From positions 62,001 to 126,000 of the forward strand of contig NZ_JAAXOQ010000007.1 in NCBI RefSeq assembly GCF_012396015.1: a DNA stretch of 64,000 nt. Reading direction: 5' to 3'. Positions 7,509 to 16,931 of the stretch are shown piece after piece. This DNA is from Tsukamurella spumae (GTDB lineage: Bacteria > Actinomycetota > Actinomycetes > Mycobacteriales > Mycobacteriaceae). Every line of letters begins with the position of its first letter. The first letter of the stretch is position 1. A program made the translations under genes and the position numbers. The notes under the pieces were generated by a model. It saw only the letters and a list, made by a program, of their open reading frames with translations, was not told where the DNA came from and did no database searches.

Positions 7509-10500
7509 ATGAGTGAACAGGAGACGCGCACCGTCGCAACGGCGCAGAACGGAGCCGCCCCGACGCGCACGGCCAAGCGCGACCTGTACGCCGCCCTCGG
7601 TACCGACACCGCACCCGCCGTCACCCTCCGGGACGAGACGCGGCTGCGGGGCAGGCTCAAGCGCGCCAAGGATTCCGACCTCCCACGACTGGCCCGCGAT
7701 GTCGACGCCGCGCGGGAACGGTTCGCGGTGCGCGCCGCCGCCGTGCCCGCGATCGTGTACCCGGAGAACCTGCCGGTCAGCGCTCGCCGCGACGAGATCG
7801 CGAGGGCCATCGCCGAGAACCAGGTCATCATCCTCGCCGGCGAGACCGGCTCGGGGAAGACCACTCAGCTGCCGAAGATCTGCCTCGAACTCGGTCGGGG
7901 CGTGCGCGGCATGATCGGCCACACCCAGCCGCGGCGCCTCGCCGCCCGCTCCGTCGCCGAGCGCATCGCGGAGGAGACCGGTACCGAGCTGGGCGACACC
8001 GTCGGGTACGCCGTTCGGTTCACCGACAAGGTCTCACCGAAGACCTCCGTCAAACTCATGACCGACGGCATCCTGCTGCGTGAGCTCACTCGCGACCGGC
8101 TGCTGCGCGACTACGACACGATCATCATCGACGAGGCGCACGAGCGCAGCCTCAACATCGACTTCCTGCTCGGCTACCTGCGGCAGATCCTCTCCCGGCG
8201 ACCCGATCTCAAGGTGATCGTCACCTCCGCGACCATCGAGCCGGAACGGTTCGCGGCGCACTTCGCGCGGCCCGACGGTACGCCGGCCCCGGTCATCGAG
8301 GTCAGCGGTCGCACCTATCCCGTGGAGGTCCGGTACCGCCCGCTCGACGAGATGACCGATGACACCGAACCGCTCGACCAGGTCACGGGCATCGTGCACG
8401 CCGTGAACGAGCTGTCCCGCGAGGCTCCGGGCGACGTGCTGGTCTTCCTCTCCGGCGAGCGCGAGATCCGCGACGCCGCCGAGGCGCTGGCCGCGCACGT
8501 CAAGCCCGGCACGGAGATCCTCCCGCTCTACGCGCGCCTGTCCTCCGCCGAGCAGCACCGGGTGTTCGCCCCGCACACCGGGCGCCGGATCGTGCTGTCC
8601 ACCAATGTCGCCGAGACCTCGCTCACGGTGCCGGGGATCAAGTACGTGGTGGACACGGGCACCGCACGCATCTCGCGCTACTCGACGCGCACCAAGGTCC
8701 AGCGGCTGCCGATCGAGCCGATCTCGCAGGCGTCGGCGCAGCAGCGCTCGGGCCGATGCGGTCGCACCTCCGACGGCATCGCGATCCGCCTCTACTCCGA
8801 GGACGACTTCGACGCGCGCCCCGTCTACACCGATCCCGAGATCCTGCGCACCAACCTCGCCTCGGTCATCCTCTCGATGACGGCGCTCGACCTCGGGGAG
8901 GTCTCCGCCTTCCCGTTCGTGCAGCCGCCCGACGAGCGCGCGGTCCGCGACGGGACGGCCCTGCTCGAGGAGCTGGGCGCCCTCGAGGACGCCGCCCCGG
9001 GACACAAGAAGCTGACCCCGGTCGGCCGGCAGCTCGCCGACCTCCCCGTCGATCCGCGGATGGCCAGGATGCTGGTGGCGGCCCGCGAGTTCGGTGTACT
9101 GCCGGAGGTCCTCGTCATCGTCGCGGGCCTGTCCATCCAGGACGTGCGGGAACGGCCCGCCGAGCACCGTCAGGCCGCGGACGCCCAGCACGCCCGCTTC
9201 GCCGATCCCACCTCCGATTTCCTGTCCTACCTGAACCTGTGGCGCCATCTCGGCGAGCGCCGCGCCGAGCTGAGCTCGAGCGCCTTCCGCCGCGAGTGCC
9301 AGCGCGAGTTCCTGCACTACGTGCGGATCCGCGAATGGCAGGACCTGCAGGGCCAGCTCCGACAGATCTGCCGGGACCTCGGGTGGAAGCTCGAATCGCT
9401 CGGCCGGGAACCGGCACCGTCCGCCGATCTCATCCACCAGGCCATGCTGGCCGGGCTGCTGTCCCAGATCGGCCTGCGCGAGCCCGACGGGCGGGAGTTC
9501 CTCGGCGCGCGGGGCGCGAAGTTCATGGTCTTCCCCGGCTCGGCCCTGTACAAGAAGCCGCCGCGACTGGTCATGGCCGGGGAGCTGGTGGAGACCTCGC
9601 GGCTGTTCGCGCGGACCGTCGCGAAGATCGAGCCGGAGTGGGCGGAGAAGCTTGCGGGCCCGCTCGCCAAGCACCACTACTCGGAACCGCACTGGTCCAC
9701 CAAGCGCGAGGCCGTCCTCGCCAAGGAGCGGGTCACGCTGTTCGGGGTGCCCCTCGTGGCGGAACGCACCGTGAACTACGGCCGGATCGACCCGGTGGTC
9801 GCCCGCGATCTGTTCCTGCGCCACGCGCTGGTGCAGGGCGAATGGCGCACCCGGCACGCGTTCTTCGCGCGCAACCGCGCCCTGCTCGACGACGCCGAGT
9901 ACCTCGAGGACAAGGCCCGCCGGCGCGATCTCGTCGTCGACGAGGACGGGCTGTTCGCCTTCTACGACCGCAGGGTCCCCGAGGGCATCGTCTCCGCTCG
10001 GCACTTCGACGCCTGGTGGAAGAAGGCCTCCCGCGGGGAGCCGACGCTGCTGGACTTCACCGCGGAGGACCTGCTCGCCGACGGTGCCGCCGAGGTCACC
10101 GCGGACGCGTACCCCACCACGTGGCTGCAGGGCCGCGTCGAGGTGCCACTGAAGTACCGGTTCGAGCCGGGCGCCACCGACGACGGGGTGACCGCGCGGA
10201 TCCCCGTCAAAGACCTGGCGACGGTGCGCGCGGACGGCTTCGAGTGGCTGGTGCCGGCGATGCGCGAAGAACTCGCGACGGCGCTGATCAAGTCGCTGCC
10301 GAAGCAGCTTCGCCGTGAGGTCGTGCCCGCGCCCGACTTCGCCGCGGCCGCACTCGCACGGCTCACTCCGCGCGCGGAGCCGCTGGCCGACGGGCTCGCG
10401 CGGGAGCTGACCCAGTTGTCCGGCACGGTGATCCGTGCCGAGGACTTCTCCCCCGCCGCATTGCCGGATCACCTGCGGGTGACCTTCGTGGTGATCGGCG

Positions 10501-11465
10501 ACGACGGCCGCGAGCTCGGTTCCGGCAAGGACCTCGACGCGCTCAAGCGGCGGCTCGGCGCGGCGGTGCAGGAGGACCTGTCGAGCCGCGCGGGCGCCTA
10601 CGAGCGCGCCCCCGCCCGGGAGTGGACCGCGGCCACCCTCGGCGACGTGCCGCGCACCATCGACACGGAGGTGCGTGGCAGCCGGGTGACCGGGTTCGGG
10701 ACCCTCTATCCCGACGGTGACCGAGCCGGCGTCCGGGTGGTCGCGAACGAGCCCGATCAGCTGGCGCTGATGGGGGCGGGCCTCGACGTGCTGCTGTCGA
10801 ACGTGCTTCCCGCGGCGCACAGGTCGGTGCTGCAGTCGGTCGGGCAGCGGGACCGGCTGGCACTGTCGCAGAGCCCGTACCCGACGCCGATGGACCTGGT
10901 CGCCGACTGCCGCCGGCGCGCCATCACCGATCTCCGGGGGCGTGCGGGCCTCGCCTGGACGCCTGAGGAGTTCACGGCCTTGACCGCGTCCGTGCGTGCG
11001 GGCCTGGGCGCCACGGTGCAGCAGTACTTCGCCGATGTCGCGGCGGCCGTCGCGACCGCGACGGAGGTGCGCGGCGCGATCGCCTCCGCACCGCCCGCGC
11101 TCCGGGACGCCGCGGACGACATCGCCGAGCAGTTGGACGGGCTCTTGTTCCCCGGGTTCGTGGCCGCCACGCCGGGCGTGCACCTGCGGCACCTGCCGCG
11201 GTACACGGCCGGCGCCGCCGCGCGATGGGCGGCGCTGCCTGCGGCGATCGACCGGGACGACCGCGGAACGGCGACGCTCGACCGCGTGTACGGCGCGCTG
11301 ACGGCCAAGCTCGACACGCTGCCCCAGCACCGGCGTGATGCGGCGCTGGACCAGGCGAACTGGTTGATCGAGGAGCTCCGCGTGAGCCTGTTCGCACAGT
11401 CGCTCGGCACCGCGGGATCGATCTCCGAGAAGAAGGTACTGGCCGCGATCGCGGCCCTGACCTGA
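7509..11465 (+). CDS. hrpA: HrpA, ATP-dependent RNA helicase (DEAH box)
   Basis: The 1318-residue protein is the size of the bacterial HrpA family. Walker A GETGSGKTT lies near residue 115 and the DEAH motif (IIIDEAHERS) near 210. SATIEPERFA follows as motif III, and the QRSGRCGR motif VI lies near residue 415. After the helicase core come the ratchet domain and the long C-terminal DUF3418 region typical of HrpA. The enzyme unwinds or remodels RNA-protein complexes; in E. coli it acts on stalled ribosomes and in mRNA processing. The start follows a TANNNT hexamer by 7 bases with no ribosome site. Confidence 0.93.
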   Translation: MSEQETRTVATAQNGAAPTRTAKRDLYAALGTDTAPAVTLRDETRLRGRLKRAKDSDLPRLARDVDAARERFAVRAAAVPAIVYPENLPVSARRDEIARAIAENQVIILAGETGSGKTTQLPKICLELGRGVRGMIGHTQPRRLAARSVAERIAEETGTELGDTVGYAVRFTDKVSPKTSVKLMTDGILLRELTRDRLLRDYDTIIIDEAHERSLNIDFLLGYLRQILSRRPDLKVIVTSATIEPERFAAHFARPDGTPAPVIEVSGRTYPVEVRYRPLDEMTDDTEPLDQVTGIVHAVNELSREAPGDVLVFLSGEREIRDAAEALAAHVKPGTEILPLYARLSSAEQHRVFAPHTGRRIVLSTNVAETSLTVPGIKYVVDTGTARISRYSTRTKVQRLPIEPISQASAQQRSGRCGRTSDGIAIRLYSEDDFDARPVYTDPEILRTNLASVILSMTALDLGEVSAFPFVQPPDERAVRDGTALLEELGALEDAAPGHKKLTPVGRQLADLPVDPRMARMLVAAREFGVLPEVLVIVAGLSIQDVRERPAEHRQAADAQHARFADPTSDFLSYLNLWRHLGERRAELSSSAFRRECQREFLHYVRIREWQDLQGQLRQICRDLGWKLESLGREPAPSADLIHQAMLAGLLSQIGLREPDGREFLGARGAKFMVFPGSALYKKPPRLVMAGELVETSRLFARTVAKIEPEWAEKLAGPLAKHHYSEPHWSTKREAVLAKERVTLFGVPLVAERTVNYGRIDPVVARDLFLRHALVQGEWRTRHAFFARNRALLDDAEYLEDKARRRDLVVDEDGLFAFYDRRVPEGIVSARHFDAWWKKASRGEPTLLDFTAEDLLADGAAEVTADAYPTTWLQGRVEVPLKYRFEPGATDDGVTARIPVKDLATVRADGFEWLVPAMREELATALIKSLPKQLRREVVPAPDFAAAALARLTPRAEPLADGLARELTQLSGTVIRAEDFSPAALPDHLRVTFVVIGDDGRELGSGKDLDALKRRLGAAVQEDLSSRAGAYERAPAREWTAATLGDVPRTIDTEVRGSRVTGFGTLYPDGDRAGVRVVANEPDQLALMGAGLDVLLSNVLPAAHRSVLQSVGQRDRLALSQSPYPTPMDLVADCRRRAITDLRGRAGLAWTPEEFTALTASVRAGLGATVQQYFADVAAAVATATEVRGAIASAPPALRDAADDIAEQLDGLLFPGFVAATPGVHLRHLPRYTAGAAARWAALPAAIDRDDRGTATLDRVYGALTAKLDTLPQHRRDAALDQANWLIEELRVSLFAQSLGTAGSISEKKVLAAIAALT

Positions 11466-11471
11466 CCTGCG

Positions 11472-11942
11472 CTACGCGGCGTCGGTCGGGTCCGCGGCGG
11501 CGCGGGTGCGGAGGTCGCGGATCGCGGCCTCGAAATCCTCGATGGACGAGAAGCCCTGGTAGACGGAGGCGAACCGCAGGTAGGCGACCTCATCGAGATC
11601 GCGCAGCGGCCCGAGAATGGCCAAGCCCACCTCGTTGGCGGGGACCTCGGCGACGCCGGTGGCGCGGATGGCCTCCTCGACCTGCTGGGCGAGCTTGTGC
11701 AGATCGTCCTCGGCGACGTCCCGCCCCTGGCAGGCCCGGCGCACCCCCTTCATCACCTTCTCGCGACTGAAGGGCTCCGTGACGCCGTTGCGCTTGACCA
11801 CGGCCATGACCGCGCTCTCGACCGTGGTGAACCGGCGCCCGCACTCGTTGCACGAGCGGCGCCGGCGGATGCCCTGCCCGTCGTCGAACACCCGCGAGTC
11901 GACCACTCGGGTGTCCTCGTTCTTACAGAACGGGCAATGCAT
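11472..11942 (-). CDS. nrdR: NrdR, repressor of ribonucleotide reductase genes
   Basis: The 156-residue protein is the usual NrdR length. It opens with a zinc ribbon, MHCPFC (Cys3, Cys6) and SCNECGRRF (Cys31, Cys34), followed by an ATP-cone domain ([20 protein letters not shown]). NrdR binds ATP/dATP and represses nrd operons. I chose the ATG at 11942 over a much longer in-frame extension because AGGAGGTG lies 6-7 bases upstream and the family always begins at the zinc ribbon. It follows chiZ on the same strand with a gap of 214 bases, the order seen beside lexA in mycobacteria. Confidence 0.95.
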   Translation of the reverse strand: MHCPFCKNEDTRVVDSRVFDDGQGIRRRRSCNECGRRFTTVESAVMAVVKRNGVTEPFSREKVMKGVRRACQGRDVAEDDLHKLAQQVEEAIRATGVAEVPANEVGLAILGPLRDLDEVAYLRFASVYQGFSSIEDFEAAIRDLRTRAAADPTDAA

Positions 11943-12156
11943 GGGTTCACCTCCTGCGCGTGCGCGCTCGGATGCACGGAGGGGCAACTGCAGCACCGTG
12001 GCCCCTGCCACGGCCGTGCCCCGCGATCTCGACACCGAGAATACTCGGCGCGGCAACGGCACCACGTTATCGAGGTCCCTCACGCGCCCACCCTGCCGGG
12101 AATCCACTATGGCCATTCGAGTGCTCATCCGCTTCTCCTTCGCTCGTTGCGTGCCG

Positions 12157-12792
12157 TCAGTACCGCGGGGTGACCAGCGTCTGTCCTGCGTGGACCCGGC
12201 CGTCGCGGAGTCCGTTGATCTCCTCGATCTCCGCGATCACCGACGCCGGCGCACGATCGGGCGCGATCTCGCGGGCGATCTGCTCGAGGCTCTGACCCGT
12301 CCGCACCGTGACGATCGACGTGAGCGCGGGCTGCGCGGCGCCGACCGGGGCGGGATCCGGCTGCTGCGCGCCGCCGAACAGGACCAGCAGGCCCACGAAC
12401 GCACCGACCGCGAACAGCAGGCACACGGCCAGGGACGGGCCCGCGGTGCGCCGCGCGCAGCCGTCCACCCGCGAGACGCCGCGGGGTGCCCGGCGGCCGA
12501 CCGAACGCACGCGCGGACGTTCGACGGTGCGCCGCGCCGCGCCCCGCGCGCCGGTCACCCGGACCGCCCCGGGAACCGTTCGAACAGCGCCCTCGGAAAC
12601 CTCGTTCGACGGGGTGATCGACTCGGCCGAGACCTCCTGCGAACGACTCCGAGCGAGCCGTGGCGACACGCCGCGCGCCCGGGTGGCGCCGCGTCGATCA
12701 GCGGCGGCGGAGCCGTGCCGCGCCAGTGCCTGCGCCTCGGAGGCGGGCTCCTGCGCTGCGGTGATGACATCCCGATCGATGATCGCGGTCAT
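12157..12792 (-). CDS. chiZ: ChiZ-like LysM membrane protein, DNA-damage division inhibitor
   Basis: This 211-residue protein has a long basic, disordered N-terminus (about 118 residues), one transmembrane helix ([20 protein letters not shown]) and a C-terminal LysM domain ([17 protein letters not shown] ... GQTLVTPRY) for peptidoglycan binding. Size, topology and position, divergent from lexA and followed by nrdR, match M. tuberculosis Rv2719c/ChiZ, which blocks septation after DNA damage. A near match to the RecA-independent damage promoter lies upstream (12837-12859), as reported for Rv2719c. The ribosome site GGGAGAG is close to the ATG. Confidence 0.85.
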   Translation of the reverse strand: MTAIIDRDVITAAQEPASEAQALARHGSAAADRRGATRARGVSPRLARSRSQEVSAESITPSNEVSEGAVRTVPGAVRVTGARGAARRTVERPRVRSVGRRAPRGVSRVDGCARRTAGPSLAVCLLFAVGAFVGLLVLFGGAQQPDPAPVGAAQPALTSIVTVRTGQSLEQIAREIAPDRAPASVIAEIEEINGLRDGRVHAGQTLVTPRY

Positions 12793-12836
12793 GATCTCTC
12801 CCTACGTCGGTAGCGGGTCCTTCTCGCTCACCTACA

Positions 12837-12859
12837 GGTCTATCGGAGGGGACTGACAA
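12837..12859 (-). promoter_or_regulatory. RecA-NDp/PafBC-like promoter of chiZ (imperfect)
   Basis: The minus strand reads TTGTCAGTC (12851-12859), 8 bases, then TAGACC (12837-12842). The consensus is TTGTC[A/G]GTG-N8-TANNNT, so the ninth base of the -35 and the last base of the -10 deviate. The expected leader is about 38 bases and contains the ribosome site. Confidence 0.6.
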
Positions 12860-12910
12860 GTTTTTCCATCCAGCCCCACCCGTCACACCGGAGTGCGTGC
12901 ACGTGTTCGA

Positions 12911-12926
12911 AAGAACTTCTGTTCGA
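12911..12926. promoter_or_regulatory. LexA (SOS) box 1 upstream of lexA
   Basis: AAGAACTTCTGTTCGA contains GAAC-N4-GTTCGA. It matches the mycobacterial SOS box (TCGAAC-N4-GTTCGA) except for the first two bases. It lies in the intergenic region shared by chiZ and lexA, about 120-140 bases before each start codon. Confidence 0.7.
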
Positions 12927-12973
12927 TTTCTACCACACCGCCGAGTGGAGCGGAAGACACGCGGGCAAATTTC

Positions 12974-12989
12974 TCGAACAGATGTTTGT
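12974..12989. promoter_or_regulatory. LexA (SOS) box 2 overlapping the lexA promoter
   Basis: TCGAACAGATGTTTGT has a perfect left half-site and two mismatches in the right half. It overlaps the lexA -35 hexamer, so bound LexA would block RNA polymerase directly: autorepression. Confidence 0.7.
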
Positions 12990-13014
12990 CATGACCTACC
13001 GGCTCGACTACAGT
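12986..13014 (+). promoter_or_regulatory. lexA promoter (TTGTCA-N17-TACAGT)
   Basis: A -35 hexamer TTGTCA (12986-12991) and a -10 hexamer TACAGT (13009-13014) are separated by 17 bases. Transcription would start near 13021, leaving a leader of about 30 bases with GAGGAG before the lexA ATG. Confidence 0.7.
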
Positions 13015-13049
13015 GGGGTGCAGAACCGAACGGGCGTGAGGAGCGGCAC

Positions 13050-13760
13050 ATGACAGAGGAACGACAGGTCCAACATCGGGACAAGCGCTTCCGCGATGCG
13101 CAGGGCAATGTCTCGGAGGATCACCTCACGCGCCGGCAGAAGCAGGTGCTCGAGGTCATTCGGCGGTCGGTGCGCGATCGCGGGTATCCGCCCAGCATCC
13201 GCGAGATCGGGGACGAGGTGGGTCTGACCTCCACCTCGTCGGTCGCGCATCAGTTGCGCACCCTCGAGCGGCTGGGCTTCCTGCATCGTGACCCGAACCG
13301 CCCGCGCGCGGTCAACGTGCAGGGCGCCGAGGAGCGTACGGCGCAGGTCATCCAGAAGGTCATGGAGGACGAGGACAGGATGCCGGAGCCGGCGTTCGTG
13401 CCGGTGCTGGGCCGCATCGCCGCGGGCGGCCCCATCCTCGCGGAGGAGGCGGTGGAGGAGATCTTCCCGCTGCCGCGCGAGCTGGTGGGTGAGGGCTCGC
13501 TGTTCCTGCTCAAGGTGGTCGGCGAGTCAATGACCGACGCGGCGATCTGCGATGGGGACTGGGTGGTCGTCCGGCAGCAGTCCGTGGCCGAGAACGGTGA
13601 CATCGTGGCCGCGATGCTCGACGGCGAGGCCACGGTGAAGACCTTCCGCCGCACGGGTCGCGACGTATGGCTGATGCCGCACAACCCGGCGTTCGACCCG
13701 ATCCACGGCAACGACGCGGTGATCCTCGGCAAGGTCGTCACGGTCATGCGGCGGATCTGA
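13050..13760 (+). CDS. lexA: LexA, SOS repressor
   Basis: The 236-residue repressor has an N-terminal winged helix ([20 protein letters not shown], then [19 protein letters not shown]). Its self-cleavage site is at Ala125-Gly126 (RIAAGGP) and its catalytic pair is Ser160 (VVGESM) and Lys197 (ATVKTF). RecA filaments trigger cleavage and derepress the SOS genes. The ATG at 13050 was chosen over a longer in-frame GTG because it has GTGAGGAG upstream and leaves the promoter and SOS boxes outside the coding region. Two LexA boxes precede it. Confidence 0.95.
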   Translation: MTEERQVQHRDKRFRDAQGNVSEDHLTRRQKQVLEVIRRSVRDRGYPPSIREIGDEVGLTSTSSVAHQLRTLERLGFLHRDPNRPRAVNVQGAEERTAQVIQKVMEDEDRMPEPAFVPVLGRIAAGGPILAEEAVEEIFPLPRELVGEGSLFLLKVVGESMTDAAICDGDWVVVRQQSVAENGDIVAAMLDGEATVKTFRRTGRDVWLMPHNPAFDPIHGNDAVILGKVVTVMRRI

Positions 13761-13829
13761 ACCCCGCCGTTCCCGAGGGCGCCGGCTCGTCGACCACAGG
13801 GTCGGGGGCCGGCGTTCGCCGTCCTCCGA

Positions 13830-14978
13830 CTAGCTGCGGGTCGCCTCCGCGTACCGGCGTAGATGGTCGGTGGCGGAACCGAACTCGGTCTCGATCGCGG
13901 TGAGCCGCTTGAAGCAGTGCCCGATCGCGAGCTCCTCGGTGAGCCCCATGCCGCCGTGCAACTGCACCGCGTTCTGGCCGACGAACCGCGCCGCCCGCGC
14001 GATCGTGATCTTCGCCGCGGACACGGCGCGCCGGCGCAGCCGCGGCTCGGCATCGAGGTTGAGCACGGCCAGGTAGGTCGCGGCCACGGACTGCTCCACC
14101 TCCAGCGCCATATCGACCATGCGGTGCTGCAACACCTGGAAGGAGCCGATCGGTACGCCGAACTGGCGGCGGTTGCGGGTATATTCGACGGTGTCCTCGA
14201 GCACCCGGCGCATGATCCCGACCGCCTCGCTGCAGACGGCCGCGGCACCGTCGTCCAGGGAGCGTTCGACGAGCTCCCAGGCCCGCCCCTCGGTCCCGAG
14301 CAGCGCCGCGGCGGGCACGCGGACGTCGGTGAGCACCAGGTCACCCGTGTGGTGATCGTCGATCGTGCGGAAGTACCGGGCGTCGATCCCGGCGGGTGGC
14401 GCCTGCGGGTCGAACTCGAGCAGGAACAGCGAGAGCCCGTCCCGGTCGAGCCGGTCCCCCGCGGTCCGGGCGACCACGAGCAGGTGCGTGGCGAGCGGGA
14501 GGTCGGCGACCACGATCTTGGCGCCGGTCAGCACGTAGTCGCCGCCGTCGCGGATCGCGGTGGCCTGCACGTCCCAGGGCTCGCGCCCCGACTCGGGTTC
14601 GGTGAGGGCGAGCGCGATCCGGGCGTCACCCGCGACGATCGCCGCGCACACCTGCTCGGCCCGCGGTCCGCCGGCCCGGCCCAGCAGGCCGGCCCCGACG
14701 ACGACGGTGCCGGTGTACGGCTCCACCACGAGGGCGCGGCCGAGTTCCTCGGTGATCACCATCATCTCCTCGGGCCCGCCGCCGAGGCCGCCCACGGACT
14801 CGGGCACTGTCGCGGCGAGAATCCCCAGGTCGGAAGCGAAGGCCTCCCAGACCGCGGGTTGCCATCCGGCCTCGGAGCGCGCGGCACTGCGCGATTCGAC
14901 CAGCGGGTACCGGCCCGCGAGATAGGACCGCACGGCGTCGCGCAGCATGCTCTGTTCGTCGGTGAGTGTGAAGTCCAT
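13830..14978 (-). CDS. Acyl-CoA dehydrogenase family protein (FadE), shorter subunit type
   Basis: The 382-residue flavoprotein has the acyl-CoA dehydrogenase layout: an N-terminal helical domain starting MDFTLTDEQSMLRDAVR, a middle beta domain with ALTEPESGREP, and a C-terminal helical domain with NRRQFGVPIGSFQVLQHR and LHGGMGLTEE for FAD contacts. Its ATG directly abuts the stop of a second acyl-CoA dehydrogenase gene. Such adjacent divergent pairs form alpha2beta2 heterotetramers in mycobacterial steroid side-chain degradation. That role is inference here, because no other steroid genes are visible. The substrate is unknown. Confidence 0.85.
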   Translation of the reverse strand: MDFTLTDEQSMLRDAVRSYLAGRYPLVESRSAARSEAGWQPAVWEAFASDLGILAATVPESVGGLGGGPEEMMVITEELGRALVVEPYTGTVVVGAGLLGRAGGPRAEQVCAAIVAGDARIALALTEPESGREPWDVQATAIRDGGDYVLTGAKIVVADLPLATHLLVVARTAGDRLDRDGLSLFLLEFDPQAPPAGIDARYFRTIDDHHTGDLVLTDVRVPAAALLGTEGRAWELVERSLDDGAAAVCSEAVGIMRRVLEDTVEYTRNRRQFGVPIGSFQVLQHRMVDMALEVEQSVAATYLAVLNLDAEPRLRRRAVSAAKITIARAARFVGQNAVQLHGGMGLTEELAIGHCFKRLTAIETEFGSATDHLRRYAEATRS

Positions 14979-16211
14979 CTACAGCCCCAATGCCGCCTTC
15001 GCCAGGATGTTGCGTTGAATCTCGTTGGAGCCCGCGTAGATCGAGCCCGCACGATCGTTGAAGTAGCGCAGCGGCGCCACGGCCTGCCAGAGTTCGCCGC
15101 TGTGCGCCCCACCCGCGGGTGGCAGGTACTCGACCACCGGACCGCCCGGCCGGGTGACGTGCGGCTGGTAGACGCGGCCGCGGGGCCCCGCACACTTGTG
15201 CACGAACTCGGTGACCGCCTGACTGAGCTCGGTCCCCAGGATCTTGAGCATCGACGATGCCGGGCCCGGGTTGCCGCCCTCGGACAGCACGGCGAGCGAG
15301 CGGTGCTCGAGGATCTCGAGCACGTCGACGCGGGCGCGCAACTCGGCGAGGCCGAGCCGGAAGTCGTCGTCCTCCGCGAGCGGGCGGCCGCCCCGGCCGG
15401 GCACCGTCGTCGCGCGCTGCGCCAATCGGTCCAGCGAGACCTGCAGCCACGGTGCGGACGCGCCACCCCCGCGTTCGAACTCGAGGAGGTACTTGGCGAC
15501 GGTCCAGCCGTCGTCGATCGTCCCGAGCACGTTCGCCTTCGGCACGCGCACCTTGTCGAAGAAGACCACGTTCTGCACCTCCTCGCCGGAGGCCATGACG
15601 AGGGGCTGGATCTCGATGCCGGGCACCGTCATGTCCAGCAGTAGGAAGGTGATGCCCTGCTGCTTGCGCTCCCGCTTGGAGGTACGCACCAGCGCGAACA
15701 TCCAATTGGCCTCCCGGGCGTGGGTGGTCCAGATCTTGGAGCCGGTGAGAACGAGATCGTCGCCGTCCGACTCCGCACGCATCGAGAGCGAGGCCAGGTC
15801 GGAACCCGATTCCGGCTCGGAGTAGCCCTGGCAGAAGAACACCGAGGCGTCGAGGATCCCCGGCAGGAAGAAGCGCTTCTGCTCCTCGGTGCCGAACTTC
15901 ACGATCGCGTGCGCCACCATCCGGATCCCCATCGGCGAGAGGAAGGGCGCACCGGCGAGCACGGACTCACGGGCGAAGATGTAGTGCTGCGCCACCGTCC
16001 AGTCGCAGCCTCCCCATTCCACCGGCCACGCCGGCGCGGCCCATCCCCGCTCGTGCAGGATCGCCTGCCACCGAAGGCTCGCCTCGTGGTCGGAGTACAC
16101 GCTGGTGGCGAGATCGCCCGCAGCGCGCAGATCATCGGTCAGGTGCGCGTCCAGGAACTCCCGCACCTCGTCGCGGAACGCCTCCTCGGCCGCCGTGAAC
16201 GTCACATCCAT
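14979..16211 (-). CDS. Acyl-CoA dehydrogenase family protein (FadE), longer subunit type
   Basis: The 410-residue protein begins MDVTFTAAEEAFRDEVREFL and carries QGYSEPESGSDLASL for substrate and FAD binding, TGSKIWTTHA in the beta domain and YAGSNEIQRNILAKAALGL at the C-terminus, all typical of the family. I chose the ATG at 16211, preceded by GAGGGG, over an in-frame start 24 bases upstream. It is the first gene of the two-gene fadE operon and is divergent from a TetR-type regulator 51 bases away, which probably controls it. Confidence 0.87.
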   Translation of the reverse strand: MDVTFTAAEEAFRDEVREFLDAHLTDDLRAAGDLATSVYSDHEASLRWQAILHERGWAAPAWPVEWGGCDWTVAQHYIFARESVLAGAPFLSPMGIRMVAHAIVKFGTEEQKRFFLPGILDASVFFCQGYSEPESGSDLASLSMRAESDGDDLVLTGSKIWTTHAREANWMFALVRTSKRERKQQGITFLLLDMTVPGIEIQPLVMASGEEVQNVVFFDKVRVPKANVLGTIDDGWTVAKYLLEFERGGGASAPWLQVSLDRLAQRATTVPGRGGRPLAEDDDFRLGLAELRARVDVLEILEHRSLAVLSEGGNPGPASSMLKILGTELSQAVTEFVHKCAGPRGRVYQPHVTRPGGPVVEYLPPAGGAHSGELWQAVAPLRYFNDRAGSIYAGSNEIQRNILAKAALGL

Positions 16212-16235
16212 CCGGGATTCCCCTCGTTGACACAC

Positions 16236-16249
16236 CTCGCCCTAGCGAG
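16236..16249. promoter_or_regulatory. Inverted repeat, candidate TetR operator
   Basis: CTCGC-CCTA-GCGAG lies in the 51-base gap between the divergent fadE and tetR start codons, within the spacer after a TTGACA hexamer (16227-16232) facing the regulator gene. The position fits an operator that controls both directions. The repeat is short, so this is tentative. Confidence 0.45.
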
Positions 16250-16262
16250 ACAAAATAGGAGT

Positions 16263-16931
16263 ATGTCTCACCCAGCGCGTCCTGACAACCAGTCGGCCGT
16301 GATCCGTCGCGCTGCCGAGTGGTTCCGCGACGGCCGCCGAGTGGACCTGGGCCGGCTGGCGCAGGCCAGCGGCATCGGCCGGGCCACGCTGTACCGCTGG
16401 TTCGGAGGGCGGGAACAGGTGGTCGGCGAGGCGGTCTGGCTCGGCATCGCCCAGGCGATCGAGCGCGTCGAAGCCACCGAGCCCGAGCGCGACCGCGCAG
16501 CCTTCCTCCGTGCCTTCGGGCGCCTGGCGCACGAGGTACGCACCTATCCCCCACTCACCGGATTCGCCACGGAGGAACCGGAATTCGCGATGCGGGTACT
16601 GCAGGCGCCGGGCAGCGTGGTCCAGGAGCGGCTCATCGCGTGGGTGGCGGCCTGGCTGACGGACCTCGGGGTCCCGCGGCCCGACGGTGCGCGCAATGTC
16701 ACCCGCGCCGACCTGGCCTACGCGATCGTGCGACTCGCCGAGTCCTTCCTGTGGTCGGACATGATCATCGGCACCCCGCCGCAGCCCGACACCGCGACGG
16801 CCCTCGTCGCCCTCCTGCTCGACGGTGCCGCCGGACACGGCCCGGCCGGCATCGACGCGGCGGATCAGCCGGAGACGATGCCCACGACCAGGTTGATCGC
16901 GGTGGCCAGGATCAGCGTGCCGAACACGTAG
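16263..16931 (+). CDS. TetR-family regulator, QsdR-like
   Basis: The 222-residue protein has an N-terminal helix-turn-helix ([20 protein letters not shown]) and a C-terminal ligand domain resembling the QsdR group ([20 protein letters not shown], then [19 protein letters not shown]). I start it at the ATG 51 bases from the divergent acyl-CoA dehydrogenase gene; the frame is open far upstream but only antisense to that gene. It probably represses the fadE pair and itself. Its last 67 bases overlap the 3' end of the convergent DUF1345 gene. Confidence 0.8.
   Translation: MSHPARPDNQSAVIRRAAEWFRDGRRVDLGRLAQASGIGRATLYRWFGGREQVVGEAVWLGIAQAIERVEATEPERDRAAFLRAFGRLAHEVRTYPPLTGFATEEPEFAMRVLQAPGSVVQERLIAWVAAWLTDLGVPRPDGARNVTRADLAYAIVRLAESFLWSDMIIGTPPQPDTATALVALLLDGAAGHGPAGIDAADQPETMPTTRLIAVARISVPNT

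Noticed and set aside
8017-8027. CACCGACAA inside hrpA, the complement of the damage -35 element TTGTCGGTG
   Set aside because: It lies deep in the coding region and no TANNNT follows at 8 bases on the minus strand.
8034-11330. Very long open frame of about 1098 codons antisense to hrpA
   Set aside because: It is a mirror of the hrpA frame caused by high GC; its translation is Arg/Pro/Gly-rich without motifs.
11943-12128. Upstream extension of the nrdR frame by 62 codons
   Set aside because: The zinc ribbon always starts NrdR and AGGAGGTG precedes the internal ATG.
13761-13829. Possible hairpin between lexA and the acyl-CoA dehydrogenase gene
   Set aside because: GC-rich half-repeats (GGCGCCGGCTCG and GGGGGCCGGCG) pair poorly; not enough for a terminator call.
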